Positions 1 through 9,131 of a DNA stretch of 51,100 bases are shown in pieces. Within the stretch, counting starts at the first letter, position 1; each line of letters begins with the position of its first letter. The DNA lies in assembly GCA_964608025.1 (NCBI GenBank), contig CAZSLO010000003.1, forward strand, positions 1-51,100, given 5' to 3'. The translations under genes and the position numbers were made by a program. A model generated the notes under the pieces. It was not told the DNA's origin and made no database searches. It saw only the letters and a list, made by a program, of their open reading frames with translations. This DNA comes from CAZSLO01 sp964608025 (GTDB lineage: Bacteria > Chloroflexota > Dehalococcoidia > Lucifugimonadales > CAJWER01).

Positions 1-567
<567 letters not shown>

Positions 568-790
568 GGGAGTGGTAACTGGGCTGGCAACAGCTCATGT
601 TTACTCCTAGGTCGGTCGGCGAGTGGGTTAACCACGAAGCGATGGGTCGAGCCGGATTCCGATTCGTCGGGAAGAGCTCCCCAATCGCGGACTGCTAGCC
701 CCATTAGACAGCTCGCCGTCTACTAAACGTTCTCTTAGGAGAACAAAACAGATTACAAATCGTTTCCTTCCACTATTCAGCGGTTAAGGG

Positions 791-820
791 AAAAGGGCTA
801 CTACAGAGTGGCCCTTTTTT
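791..820 (+). terminator. Rho-independent terminator-like hairpin between 16S rRNA and tRNA-Ala
   Basis: AAAAGGGC (791-798) pairs perfectly with GCCCTTTT (811-818) across a 12-base loop and is followed by a run of T ending at 820. This is the classic shape of an intrinsic terminator. It lies after the 16S 3' end and before tRNA-Ala, suggesting that the 16S transcript can end here. A second small inverted repeat, GTTCTC-TTAG-GAGAAC, sits at 729-744 in the same spacer and may be a processing hairpin. Confidence 0.7.
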
Positions 821-836
821 ATTGACGATACTAACT

Positions 837-912
837 GGGGCTGTAGCTCATCTGGGAGAGCGCCGCCTTTGCAAGGCGGAGGTAGGGGGTTCGAGTCCCC
901 CCAGCTCCACCA
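837..912 (+). tRNA. tRNA-Ala (anticodon TGC)
   Basis: A full cloverleaf is visible over 76 bases. The acceptor arm GGGGCTG (837-843) pairs with CAGCTCC (902-908) with one G-T wobble. The anticodon stem is CCGCC/GGCGG with loop TTTGCAA, giving anticodon TGC at 870-872. The T arm contains GGTTCGAGTCC, the discriminator is A909 and CCA is encoded at 910-912. tRNA-Ala(TGC) commonly sits in the 16S-23S spacer of bacteria, but here no 23S gene follows within the window. Confidence 0.97.
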
Positions 913-1007
913 ACTTTCTTTTCACACAGCACCGAAGTGTTCCACTTCATAGAAATTGGTACTGCCCGAATACTGGTGGTTTACCATAAACATGATCTAG
1001 GTAATTA

Positions 1008-1517
1008 ATGAAAACCACCGCATCTTACTATTCAGAGCAACAGAGATTCCGACAATGGTGGTTGTGGGCTATTCTTCTTCCAGGACCAGCATTCCTCTTC
1101 TGGACTACTGTGCAACACGTTTTTCTAGGAATTTCGACCGGTAAAAACCTCGGAGATATCTACATCTTCCTCATATTGACAGTGATATTTAGTATCGGAT
1201 TCCCATTGTTTATGTACACAACCGGACTTGATACACAAGTTACATCCCATGGATTATCGGTTCGTTTTCGACCATTCCACCGAAAATGGCGAGTTTTTGA
1301 ATTCGAGAGTATTCTCGAAGCCGAGGCTCTCACATATAGTCCCTTGAAAGACTTTGGTGGATGGGGAATTCGTTACGGGAAAAAGGGTAAAGCATATAGT
1401 GTTAGTGGCAACGAAGGGGTCCTTCTAAAACTAAAGAACGGTAAGAGTGTTTTGATTGGCTCTAAGAAACACGAAGAACTAGGTAGAGCAATCAAACAGC
1501 GCATCTTAATCAACTAG
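1008..1517 (+). CDS. Hypothetical two-transmembrane protein with PH-like C-terminal region
   Basis: This 169-residue protein has two hydrophobic helices near residues 17-38 and 50-70, then a soluble part of about 90 residues. The soluble part has alternating beta-strand-like segments (VTSHGLSVRFRPF, VLLKLKNGKSVLIGS), which resembles small bacterial membrane proteins with a PH-like domain. I do not recognise a specific family and no catalytic motif is visible. It stands alone after tRNA-Ala, and its end overlaps the convergent lactonase gene tail to tail by 8 bases. The ATG is preceded by a weak AGGT-type ribosome site. A six-base inverted repeat, GAAGTG-TTC-CACTTC (934-948), lies between tRNA-Ala and this gene. 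Confidence 0.75.
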   Translation: MKTTASYYSEQQRFRQWWLWAILLPGPAFLFWTTVQHVFLGISTGKNLGDIYIFLILTVIFSIGFPLFMYTTGLDTQVTSHGLSVRFRPFHRKWRVFEFESILEAEALTYSPLKDFGGWGIRYGKKGKAYSVSGNEGVLLKLKNGKSVLIGSKKHEELGRAIKQRILIN

Positions 1518-2376
1518 AGGACCCAAGATCGGGATAGTGAAGGGGCATGCCTTTTTTCCCAACTTCATAGCGAGTAATATGCCAGCGCCCAAGATTGGGA
1601 GCTAGAAACATATCGAGATTTCGACCGCAAAACGCGATATTAGTGGGACAAGCGATGACTGTACCTTCTTGATCCTCAGCCACTACACCCAGGTTGCCAG
1701 AAGTCGTGAACCTATATATCCGATCTGGGCGATAACACGCAATATATAAGTCTCCATCCTCGGCAAACGCTACTCCATCCGGAACAGTACCTGGCAAATT
1801 TACCATTGTCTCTATTTCACCTGCCAATCCATTTTCGTCGATCATAATCTTGGCCACTCGAGGAGGATTAAGACTCATAGTAACTGCTAAATACTTTCCA
1901 TCTGGTCCTAGGCAAACACCATTCGGAAATTCTTTAAGTCTCCGATCCCAAACTTCAGTACTACCACCAGGGCGGATTTTAAATATCTTGCCATTGTCCG
2001 ATTTCCACTCTCCCGAATCACATACGTAGAGATTACCTTCTCCATCAAATACCAGATAATTCGGGGTAGTGAACATCTCATCCGGAGAGCCGGTTGAATA
2101 GATAGTGACGATACCCCCAGGGGTTATTCTCTGAATACACCTGTTTTCAATATCACAAGCATATATATTATTAGCTACATCGAGTGCTATTCCGAGTATG
2201 AACCCACCGGTGTTTGCAAATTCCACCACTTTTTTACCATCTAAGCTTATGCGGTATAGTTGGCCTGCTTCACCACCAGCATATATATTTCCATCAAGGC
2301 CCCAGGCAATACCTTCAGGGTGATCTAATCCTTCTGCAAAAGTGTGGACTTGAGTGTCGTTATTAAGCAACGCCAT
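1510..2376 (-). CDS. SMP-30/gluconolactonase-like six-bladed beta-propeller protein
   Basis: The 288-residue protein repeats blade motifs of the form DG-x-IY, G-x-LYVCD and DGVAF throughout its length, typical of the SMP-30/gluconolactonase/LRE family, which hydrolyses sugar or other lactones with a bound divalent metal. The expected metal ligands are present: Glu21 in HPEGIAW, Asn152 in FPNGVCLGPDG and Asp200 in VPDGVAF. There is no signal peptide, so it is probably cytoplasmic. It is downstream of the SDR gene with a 23-base gap on the same strand, suggesting a two-gene unit in which a dehydrogenase could make the lactone that this enzyme opens (inference). The substrate cannot be told from sequence. 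Confidence 0.85.
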   Translation of the reverse strand: MALLNNDTQVHTFAEGLDHPEGIAWGLDGNIYAGGEAGQLYRISLDGKKVVEFANTGGFILGIALDVANNIYACDIENRCIQRITPGGIVTIYSTGSPDEMFTTPNYLVFDGEGNLYVCDSGEWKSDNGKIFKIRPGGSTEVWDRRLKEFPNGVCLGPDGKYLAVTMSLNPPRVAKIMIDENGLAGEIETMVNLPGTVPDGVAFAEDGDLYIACYRPDRIYRFTTSGNLGVVAEDQEGTVIACPTNIAFCGRNLDMFLAPNLGRWHITRYEVGKKGMPLHYPDLGSSS

Positions 2377-2399
2377 ATCGACCTCTCTAGGTTACGCAA

Positions 2400-3176
2400 C
2401 TATGTTCTTTCGGGCTCGGGTAAGAATCCTGAATTCAGGAACCCACCATCAATAGGAATAGCGGTGCCACTTATATATGTCGATTGTGGGCCGCAAAGAA
2501 AGAGTGCCAAGTCCGCGATTTCTTCTGGCAATACCTCTCGTCCTAGAGGCATCCTTTTTAATCGTTGCTCCCTTAACTCAGGATCGCGTTCGTATACCAT
2601 CTGGGTCATTGGAGTTGCAGCAACACCTGGACACACAGCATTTATATTGATTCCATACCTGGCCCACTCCAGTGATAGCATACCCGCCAGGTTTACTAGC
2701 CCTGCCTTCGATGGACCATAAGCTCCCCTCTCTGGTATAGGAGACATGGCAGCGACAGAAGATACTAGTACTATCCGGCCACCTTGCCCCTGCTCTACCA
2801 TTTGTTTTCCCGCCTCACGGCAGAACAAGAAAGCCCCGGTCAAGTGCGTGTCTAAAGCACTTTTCCATTGATCAAGCGTCAGCTGCAATGTAGGTGTCTT
2901 GATATTATTTCCGGCACAATAAACCAGGTAATCTAGCCGCCCATATTTTTCTACCGCACATCGGATCGTACCCACTACTGAATTTTCGTCGGTCACATCC
3001 ACTGCGTTTGCAATCGCATCACCACCCCCAGATCGGATGTTTTCCGACAAGATATTCGCAGCTCCAATATCCATATCAGCAACTAAAACCTTTACATGCT
3101 GGGCAGCAAATCTTTTACAGATAGAGCTCCCTATGCCACCAGCCCCTCCTATAACGACCGCGATATTATCTTTCAA
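2400..3176 (-). CDS. Short-chain dehydrogenase/reductase (SDR) family oxidoreductase
   Basis: The protein has 258 residues, the usual size for classical SDRs. It shows the dinucleotide-binding glycine motif GGAGGIG at residues 10-16, Asp60 in the D-V motif that contacts the adenine ring, a YCAG variant of the NNAG motif near 86-89, and the catalytic Ser140, Tyr153 and Lys157 (YGPSK). The C-terminal stretch YISGTAIPIDGG is typical of the family. An acidic residue (ADMD, about 33-36) after strand 2 suggests NAD rather than NADP preference (inference). It heads a likely operon with the lactonase-like gene and is divergent from the hydantoinase genes across a 277-base spacer. The substrate is unknown. 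Confidence 0.92.
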   Translation of the reverse strand: MKDNIAVVIGGAGGIGSSICKRFAAQHVKVLVADMDIGAANILSENIRSGGGDAIANAVDVTDENSVVGTIRCAVEKYGRLDYLVYCAGNNIKTPTLQLTLDQWKSALDTHLTGAFLFCREAGKQMVEQGQGGRIVLVSSVAAMSPIPERGAYGPSKAGLVNLAGMLSLEWARYGININAVCPGVAATPMTQMVYERDPELREQRLKRMPLGREVLPEEIADLALFLCGPQSTYISGTAIPIDGGFLNSGFLPEPERT

Positions 3177-3453
3177 GTTTCAAAAGCCTTCCTTTTCTAA
3201 AGGTATCAAAAGAGGTAATTGGTACCTGGGATCTATCCATCGGATAAGAATATCTTGACCAGCAGATATTACACCGCTCTCAAATCCATAGATAGTGATA
3301 AAAACCCAGTTCTCCTAAAACATTCATGGGAATTCTTCCTGTTTAGTTTTTGAGCCATTGGATAATGGTATCCTCTTCTCTTGCGCTATGAATTGATATC
3401 ATATTGAGACTAACAAAAACGATCGTTCCTAGTGAGAGGAATTCAAAGACTTC

Positions 3454-5538
3454 ATGACGGTATTTAGGGCCGGTGTAGACATTGGTGGCACATTCACAGA
3501 CGTAGTGTTCCTGGGCCACGATGGTTCAATTAAAGTAATTAAAGTTGCCAGTACACCCGATGACTACAGCCGCGCGGTCATCGAGGGTTTGGATCGCGGT
3601 ATTAGAGATCTCGGTATAAGACCCGGGGATATTTCTGAACTCGGGCACGGCTTCACCGTTGCAACAAACGCTATACTCGAAGGCAAAGGTGAACCGACCG
3701 CCCTGATCACAACGGCAGGTTTCAAAGATGTCCTTGAACTCACTAGAATACGAACACCTCGCCTCTACGATCTGTATTATCAAAAACCTCGTCCACTTGT
3801 AGAACGTCACCTACGCCTGGAAGTAAGAGAGCGAGTCGATTTCAAGGGGCAAGTCCTTGAGCCATTGGATGAAAATGACGTAACAAAAGTCATCGGAATA
3901 GTTGAAGATTCGGGCATTCGGTCAGTCGCGATATCGTTACTCCATTCCTATGCAAATCCTGAACACGAGCGACTAATTGCAAAAGCATTCTCCAACGCCC
4001 TTCCCAGAGTAAATCTCTCCGTCTCTAGTGATCTCTTGCCAGAAATGCGAGAGTACGAACGTACCAGCACTACTGTTATAAATGGATACGTTAGACCCGT
4101 AGTCGAAGAGTATCTCCTCCGCTTAAGCAAGGGATTAAAGGAAATGGGTATCTCTATCCCACTAACAGTCATGCAATCCAACGGTGGTCTAATTCCCTTA
4201 GAAATCGCAAGAACAAAACCAATGTACTGCATCGAATCAGGACCCGCGGCTGGAGTGGTTGGCGCTTTTCATCTTGGAAGGCGCTTGGATGAACCTAACC
4301 TCATGACTTTCGATATGGGTGGCACAACAGCCAAGGCATCGATAATAGAAGCCAGTGAAATGCTTCTTGCTCCGGAATACGAAGTCGGAGGAGGCATGAA
4401 CGCTGGCCATAGATTATTACGAGGTTCTGGATACATCCTACGGGTACCAGCCATAGACATAGCAGAAGTTAGTTCTGGTGGAGGGAGCTTAGCCTGGGTC
4501 GATAAGGCAGGCGGCCTCCAGGTTGGTCCCCATAGCGCCGGGGCTGTGCCTGGGCCAGTATGTTACAACACTGGAGGCAACAACCCTACGGTAACTGATG
4601 CCAATGTGGTACTTGGATATTTGAATCCTAAATACCTCCTTGGAGGATCTTTCCCAATTGACTCGGACAAGGCAAAGGCCGCAATCGAAGAAAAAGTGGC
4701 GAGGCCTTCCGGAATGTCTGTTATCGATGCAGCTTGGGGAATCCACGTACTAGTCAACTCCAACATGGGTCGGGCATTGAGAGCGGTATCTAGTGAACGT
4801 GGACGAGATCCACGAAGATTCAGCATGATGGCATTTGGTGGCGGCGGCCCAATTCACGCTAGTGGACTGGCTGATGCACTAGGCATATCCCGCATTATAA
4901 TTCCTCCGTCCCCCGGAGTCTTTAGTGCCTTTGGTTTACTATTCGCCGACGTAGAACACCACTTCGTACGAACTTACTTCAAGACGTTCGAAGAAATCAA
5001 TATAGAAGAAATCAACAGCATCCTCGAGGAACTCAAGAACGAAGGCAATACGCTTCTAAAGGCTGAGGGATTCGAAATTTCCCTACAGGAAATGCAAATA
5101 CAGTTGGATATGAAATATATGGGCCAGACATCGGATCTTACTATCAATATGCCAACATCCAAGTTCAGTCATAACAACAACCCCGCAATCGCCGAGGAAT
5201 TTATGCGGGAACACGACAAAACCTACGGGTACCGAGTCGACGAACCGCTCCAGATAGTAAGTATTCGAGTGATCGCTAGGGGCCTATCACAAACCTCCAG
5301 AGTCCCAAACAATATTGAACTCAATAACTCGATTACTCCGAAAACTACCGATCAAAGAGTCTATTTTGGCAAAAATGGCTGGATAGAAACTCCTATCATC
5401 AACCGCATCACGCTTGGGGCAAGTTATACAAATGGGCCTATCATCATCGAAGAATACGACTCGACTACCGTGGTTCCACCCGGATGGCGGGCATCCCTTG
5501 ACCCAATGAAAAACATAGTCCTAGAACACACTCCCTAG
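3454..5538 (+). CDS. Hydantoinase/oxoprolinase family protein, subunit A (HyuA-type)
   Basis: This 694-residue protein matches the HyuA/acetone-carboxylase-beta fold in length and motifs. It has an N-terminal ASKHA-type phosphate loop (VDIGGTFTDVV, residues 8-18), a second one in the middle (FDMGGTTAK) and the conserved FGGGGPIHA near residue 455-465. Family members use ATP to open hydantoin or 5-oxoproline rings or to carboxylate ketones, working as a complex with a HyuB subunit. That partner lies 20 bases downstream, so the two are surely co-transcribed. The start has a GAGAGGA element about 13 bases upstream, longer spacing than usual. The substrate cannot be assigned; N-methylhydantoinase and 5-oxoprolinase are both possible. 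Confidence 0.92.
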   Translation: MTVFRAGVDIGGTFTDVVFLGHDGSIKVIKVASTPDDYSRAVIEGLDRGIRDLGIRPGDISELGHGFTVATNAILEGKGEPTALITTAGFKDVLELTRIRTPRLYDLYYQKPRPLVERHLRLEVRERVDFKGQVLEPLDENDVTKVIGIVEDSGIRSVAISLLHSYANPEHERLIAKAFSNALPRVNLSVSSDLLPEMREYERTSTTVINGYVRPVVEEYLLRLSKGLKEMGISIPLTVMQSNGGLIPLEIARTKPMYCIESGPAAGVVGAFHLGRRLDEPNLMTFDMGGTTAKASIIEASEMLLAPEYEVGGGMNAGHRLLRGSGYILRVPAIDIAEVSSGGGSLAWVDKAGGLQVGPHSAGAVPGPVCYNTGGNNPTVTDANVVLGYLNPKYLLGGSFPIDSDKAKAAIEEKVARPSGMSVIDAAWGIHVLVNSNMGRALRAVSSERGRDPRRFSMMAFGGGGPIHASGLADALGISRIIIPPSPGVFSAFGLLFADVEHHFVRTYFKTFEEINIEEINSILEELKNEGNTLLKAEGFEISLQEMQIQLDMKYMGQTSDLTINMPTSKFSHNNNPAIAEEFMREHDKTYGYRVDEPLQIVSIRVIARGLSQTSRVPNNIELNNSITPKTTDQRVYFGKNGWIETPIINRITLGASYTNGPIIIEEYDSTTVVPPGWRASLDPMKNIVLEHTP

Positions 5539-5558
5539 CAATATAGGATCGACCAGCT

Positions 5559-7385
5559 ATGAGAGATAATCCAATGAGACAAGAACCATCACTAGATCCC
5601 ATAACCCGCGACGTTATCAGGAATTACCTATACAGTGCCGCTGATACGATGGCCGTCACGGTAGTACGGACAGCACGCTCCGCAGTCGTCAAGGACGGTA
5701 TGGATTTTTCGACTGCCATATTCAATGCCGACGGGGATCAAGTCGCACAAGGCCTAACTCTACCCCTACACATGGGTGCAATGCAGCCTGCCCTGGACGC
5801 CGTACGCGCCTACTTCAATGACGACGTTAATCCAGGGGATATTTTCATCAACAACGATCCTTATGAAGGCGGCAGTCATTTACCTGACATCTTTCTTTTC
5901 AAACCCGTCTTTTACAACGACATCCTTGTAGCGTGGACATCCGTTATCGCTCATCAAACAGATATTGGTGGTCGAGTGGCAGGAGGCAATGCTTGTGACA
6001 ATACCGAGATATACCAAGAAGGCCTTCGGCTGCCACCAATAAAACTATTCGAAAAGGGTGTTAGAAACGACGCTGTCTGGCGTATCTTGAGTAAGAATGT
6101 ACGGGTACCGGAAATGGTACAGGGCGACGTCCTCTCTCAAGTTGCGGCGGTACAACAAGGCGAACGGGATGTGCTTCAGCTCCTGGAAGAATACGGAATC
6201 GAGGACCTCAAGACATACATGTCAGACATTCTCGACTACACCGAACGCCTCACACGAGCTGAGATAGAAAGTTTACCAGACGGTACTTGGGATTTTTCCG
6301 ACTACGTAGATGATGACGGTTTCACTACCGACCCGATCGAGATAAAAGTCAAAGTGACAATCAATCGCGACGAAATGCTAGTAGATTTCACCGGAACTTC
6401 ACCCCAGGCAAAGGGCTCAATAAACCCAAATCTGCCGTTTACTAAGTCCGCCGTATATGCGGTTTTCAAATGTCTTACCAACCCAGATATAACAGCAAAT
6501 GCCGGTTTTTTCAGACCGTTCAAAGTGGTCGCCCCACCGGGATGCTATGTTAACCCTCAGCATCCCGCACCCGTAGCTGCCCGGGGCCTTGGCGGATTCC
6601 GGATAGCACATGCCGTTTTCGGAGCAATGTCTAAGGCTCTACCAAACGAGGTACCAGCAGCATGGGGCGGTGGTGAAGTTGGGATAAGCTTCGGAGGCTA
6701 CGATGAAAACGGCAAGGCATTTGTATTTGTTGAATTCAACAACGACGGTCCAAGGGGCGGCGGGCCTTTCGCAGATGGTGCAGATGGTGCAGCCGCACCG
6801 ATACACAACATGGCCAATACACCCATAGAAACAATCGAAGCAAATCATCCGCTTTTAATCAAACGCTATGGCTTCTTGCCTGACACAGCAGGCGCTGGTA
6901 AATATAGAGGAGGTCTCGGAATGGTGCGCGAATTCGAGCTCCTTCACAAGGAGGCCACTCTGCAAATCCGCTCTGATCGGAGCAAATTTCTCCCCTGGGG
7001 CACTCAAGGCGGGTCGCCCGGTAGCCGTTCCTACAATATCCTCAACCCAGAATCTGACAACGAGATCCTCCCTGCAAAATTTCTACGTACGCTGACAAAA
7101 GGCGATGTATACCGTCTCATACAGCCCGGTGGAGGGGGATATGGTGATCCATTAGAGAGGGACCCCGAGGCTGTACTCGCTGACATTAAACAGCAAAAAA
7201 TATCATCTGCTCATGCAAAGTCAGCTTACGGAATCGTACTAACAGCCAACTCAGTCTCTATTGATATCAACGCGACAAAGACCTTGCGAAGGCAAATGCT
7301 TCAAGACCGAGGACCATTAACTACAGACCCAGAGGTGGTACTATCTTCTGAAATGAGCTATCTGGATACTCCCCCTGAGCTTTAG
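5559..7385 (+). CDS. Hydantoinase B/oxoprolinase family protein, subunit B (HyuB-type)
   Basis: This 608-residue protein is the partner of the upstream HyuA homolog. It shows the family's opening PITRDVIRNYL and the motifs FINNDPYEGGSHLPD, VIAHQTDIGG and RGGLGMVREFEL, and it ends near the usual PGGGGYGDPLERDP. A short AGGA site precedes the ATG at 5559; an in-frame ATG five codons in is an alternative start. Its length is slightly above common HyuB proteins, with about 60 residues after the GGGGYGDP motif. The pair probably forms a heteromeric ATP-dependent amidohydrolase in the cytoplasm. No hydantoin racemase or carbamoylase gene is adjacent, so the pathway is undetermined. Confidence 0.92.
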   Translation: MRDNPMRQEPSLDPITRDVIRNYLYSAADTMAVTVVRTARSAVVKDGMDFSTAIFNADGDQVAQGLTLPLHMGAMQPALDAVRAYFNDDVNPGDIFINNDPYEGGSHLPDIFLFKPVFYNDILVAWTSVIAHQTDIGGRVAGGNACDNTEIYQEGLRLPPIKLFEKGVRNDAVWRILSKNVRVPEMVQGDVLSQVAAVQQGERDVLQLLEEYGIEDLKTYMSDILDYTERLTRAEIESLPDGTWDFSDYVDDDGFTTDPIEIKVKVTINRDEMLVDFTGTSPQAKGSINPNLPFTKSAVYAVFKCLTNPDITANAGFFRPFKVVAPPGCYVNPQHPAPVAARGLGGFRIAHAVFGAMSKALPNEVPAAWGGGEVGISFGGYDENGKAFVFVEFNNDGPRGGGPFADGADGAAAPIHNMANTPIETIEANHPLLIKRYGFLPDTAGAGKYRGGLGMVREFELLHKEATLQIRSDRSKFLPWGTQGGSPGSRSYNILNPESDNEILPAKFLRTLTKGDVYRLIQPGGGGYGDPLERDPEAVLADIKQQKISSAHAKSAYGIVLTANSVSIDINATKTLRRQMLQDRGPLTTDPEVVLSSEMSYLDTPPEL

Positions 7386-7387
7386 CC

Positions 7388-7504
7388 ATGAGATCTGCGG
7401 ATCAGATGTACAATATGCCTATCGACGTTTCGACTGACATATATTTACCATCCCCGCCACCACGAGAGATCGTAGAGCGTTATGCTCCACCCGACGACAG
7501 CTAA
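7388..7504 (+). CDS. Very small ORF after hyuB, uncertain
   Basis: An ATG two bases after the hyuB stop opens a 38-codon frame with a proline-rich segment (LPSPPPREIVERYAPPDDS). I recognise no family. No clear ribosome site is visible, although translation could follow by reinitiation from hyuB. It overlaps the next small frame in a different register, which raises the possibility that both are pieces of one broken gene rather than two genes. Confidence 0.25.
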   Translation: MRSADQMYNMPIDVSTDIYLPSPPPREIVERYAPPDDS

Positions 7505-7685
7505 TTCCCCTTTATATTGTGCCGATTACGGAACTATCTCAATAAACCCGTTCATGAGCACCAGGGGAGTAATTAATCGCGGCAAAGAATTGGACCTTGG
7601 CATACGTCTGCTCGCACATGATGGCAACCAGGAAGAGGCGAAGATAGCAGGTGAATTTGAAAGATATAAAGCTACCTGGAAGTAA
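7482..7685 (+). CDS. Small hypothetical protein or gene remnant
   Basis: This 67-codon frame encodes a plausible globular C-terminal piece (INPFMSTRGVINRGKELDL, then LLAHDGNQEEAKIAGEFERY) with a helical, charged tail. I do not recognise the family. It overlaps the previous small frame by 23 bases in another register, and the preceding in-frame codons include a stop at 7473-7475. No convincing ribosome site is present. Amino-acid composition is protein-like rather than random, so a decayed or frameshifted gene spanning 7388-7685 is a reasonable alternative to a genuine small protein. Confidence 0.35.
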   Translation: MLHPTTANSPLYCADYGTISINPFMSTRGVINRGKELDLGIRLLAHDGNQEEAKIAGEFERYKATWK

Positions 7686-7886
7686 TTTCTACAACCGCAC
7701 TAAGTACACCCCACTGTTATAGCCGCTAACCCGACAAGCCCAGCCGGGAAACCACATAAGATACCAAGTTCCTTGAGGACCTCCGTCAACGATTCTCCTT
7801 AAAGCATGATCCTCATAAATCGATATCCTCGATGTGCTAGACTACCGACTAATTCTAGATAGATTTAACCGAATTGGAGATCTCAT

Positions 7887-8780
7887 ATGGGAAGAGTAAA
7901 CAAAGTAATTGAACTTTTGGAACATGGGCAGCCAGTACTTTCAACAGGAGCACACGAATTAACATATGAGGCGGGCCTAGATATGGCCCAGACCTGGGCA
8001 GATATGATTCAGGTAGAGTTCGAGCATCACGCCTTCGACCCAGTTGGCCTATATAAATTCATGCAGGGGCTTCATGCCGGCGGACCAACACCAAGTGGAC
8101 ACCCTACGCCAACAGTCATCTCCACTTTACCATCCAATTGTATTAGCCCTGAAGAAGTACGATACAACGCTTGGCAATCTCGGCATGTACTATCGGCAGG
8201 TATACACGGTATCTTACACACTCACGCTCGAAGCGTTGAAGCCGTAAAGTGGTTTGTGGCCACCACACGATTTCCATTTCAAACAATTGGCATTGACAAG
8301 GGCATCCCCGAGGGTTTGCGTGGGGGAGGAGGTCAATCCCGACCTGCAGCAATATGGAACACAGACCCCAATAACTACCTCAAAATTGCTGATCCTTGGC
8401 CACTAAACCCAGACGGAGAACTACTACTGGGGCTAAAGATTGAAGACCGGCACTGCCTACCTGATGCCGACAATATAGCTGGAGTACCGGGCATATCCTG
8501 GGGAGAATGGGGACCCGGGGACATGGCTATGTCATTTGGAGATTCAGAAGGCCACGACCCGCCTTATCCTAAACATATGGATGAAGCCCGAAATAAAGTG
8601 CAATCCGCCTTAGAAAAGGCTGGTGGAGCATTCTACTGCTCGTGGAGAGATGAATCGATGACTGAAGAACAGATCGTACTTCATCTAATCGAAAACATCG
8701 GATCGAAGATTGTCCCTTGTCCAAACGCAGAAGTGGCCGATTCCGTGCGGAAACGCTTTGGGAGAACCATGCCATGGTAA
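7887..8780 (+). CDS. HpcH/HpaI aldolase/citrate lyase family protein
   Basis: The 297-residue protein has the arrangement of class II, metal-dependent HpcH/HpaI aldolases, which cleave 2-oxo-acids to pyruvate plus an aldehyde. The EHH segment at 46-48 corresponds to the family's EH motif. The metal ligands are Glu186 (LKIED) and Asp212 (GPGDMAMSFG). The Arg found in the canonical VRxP strand is not in place: the matching strand reads PTPTVIST (73-80). It may therefore belong to a side branch with another substrate. A GGAGATC ribosome site lies just before the ATG. It sits alone between the hydantoinase pair and the FAH genes on the same strand, with gaps of 200 and 350 bases. Confidence 0.85.
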   Translation: MGRVNKVIELLEHGQPVLSTGAHELTYEAGLDMAQTWADMIQVEFEHHAFDPVGLYKFMQGLHAGGPTPSGHPTPTVISTLPSNCISPEEVRYNAWQSRHVLSAGIHGILHTHARSVEAVKWFVATTRFPFQTIGIDKGIPEGLRGGGGQSRPAAIWNTDPNNYLKIADPWPLNPDGELLLGLKIEDRHCLPDADNIAGVPGISWGEWGPGDMAMSFGDSEGHDPPYPKHMDEARNKVQSALEKAGGAFYCSWRDESMTEEQIVLHLIENIGSKIVPCPNAEVADSVRKRFGRTMPW

Positions 8781-9131
8781 TCGGGTAAGGCTTTGCCTTC
8801 CTCCCAGTTCACGCGAAACTAACTGCACTGGTCAGATCCAACTCGGTTTCAGTGGGGCTTGGATTCAATAAATTATGTGATTTGATGCTAAAGTCCTACA
8901 CCACAATAATCCACGCATAAATTTGGACAGAAAGTATCAACCAAATTTGCAAATTGCGATTGTACGCCCCTGTGCCTCTTTATTGACGCTAGGTGTATGC
9001 GGGGATAGAATTGGTTTCGCTGTTCCAAGAGGCAGAGGATTTGGCGCTTGAGTAGGGCTTAACAACCTCCTGCGACCGACTCAGTCAACTATGTAACAGC
9101 TAACTATGTACTTTCTCAAGGAGGAGAAGTA
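8781..9131 (+). other. Intergenic region upstream of the FAH genes
   Basis: This 351-base stretch has no convincing coding frame on either strand. The first 200 bases are featureless to me. The right part contains the promoter at 8983-9011 and a leader of roughly 115 bases leading to a strong ribosome site (AAGGAGGAG, 9118-9126). The leader contains a short imperfect repeat (AACTATGTAACAGCTAACTATGTA). I could not fold it into a known riboswitch class. Confidence 0.5.
8983..9011 (+). promoter_or_regulatory. Sigma70-type promoter for the FAH gene pair
   Basis: TTGACG (8983-8988) and TAGAAT (9006-9011) are separated by exactly 17 bases, one mismatch each from the housekeeping consensus. Transcription would begin near 9018, giving a leader of about 115 bases before the first FAH gene. 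Confidence 0.65.

Noticed and set aside
9018..9131. Riboswitch in the leader of the FAH genes
   Set aside because: The leader is long enough, but I could not match any known aptamer or see an expression-platform hairpin.
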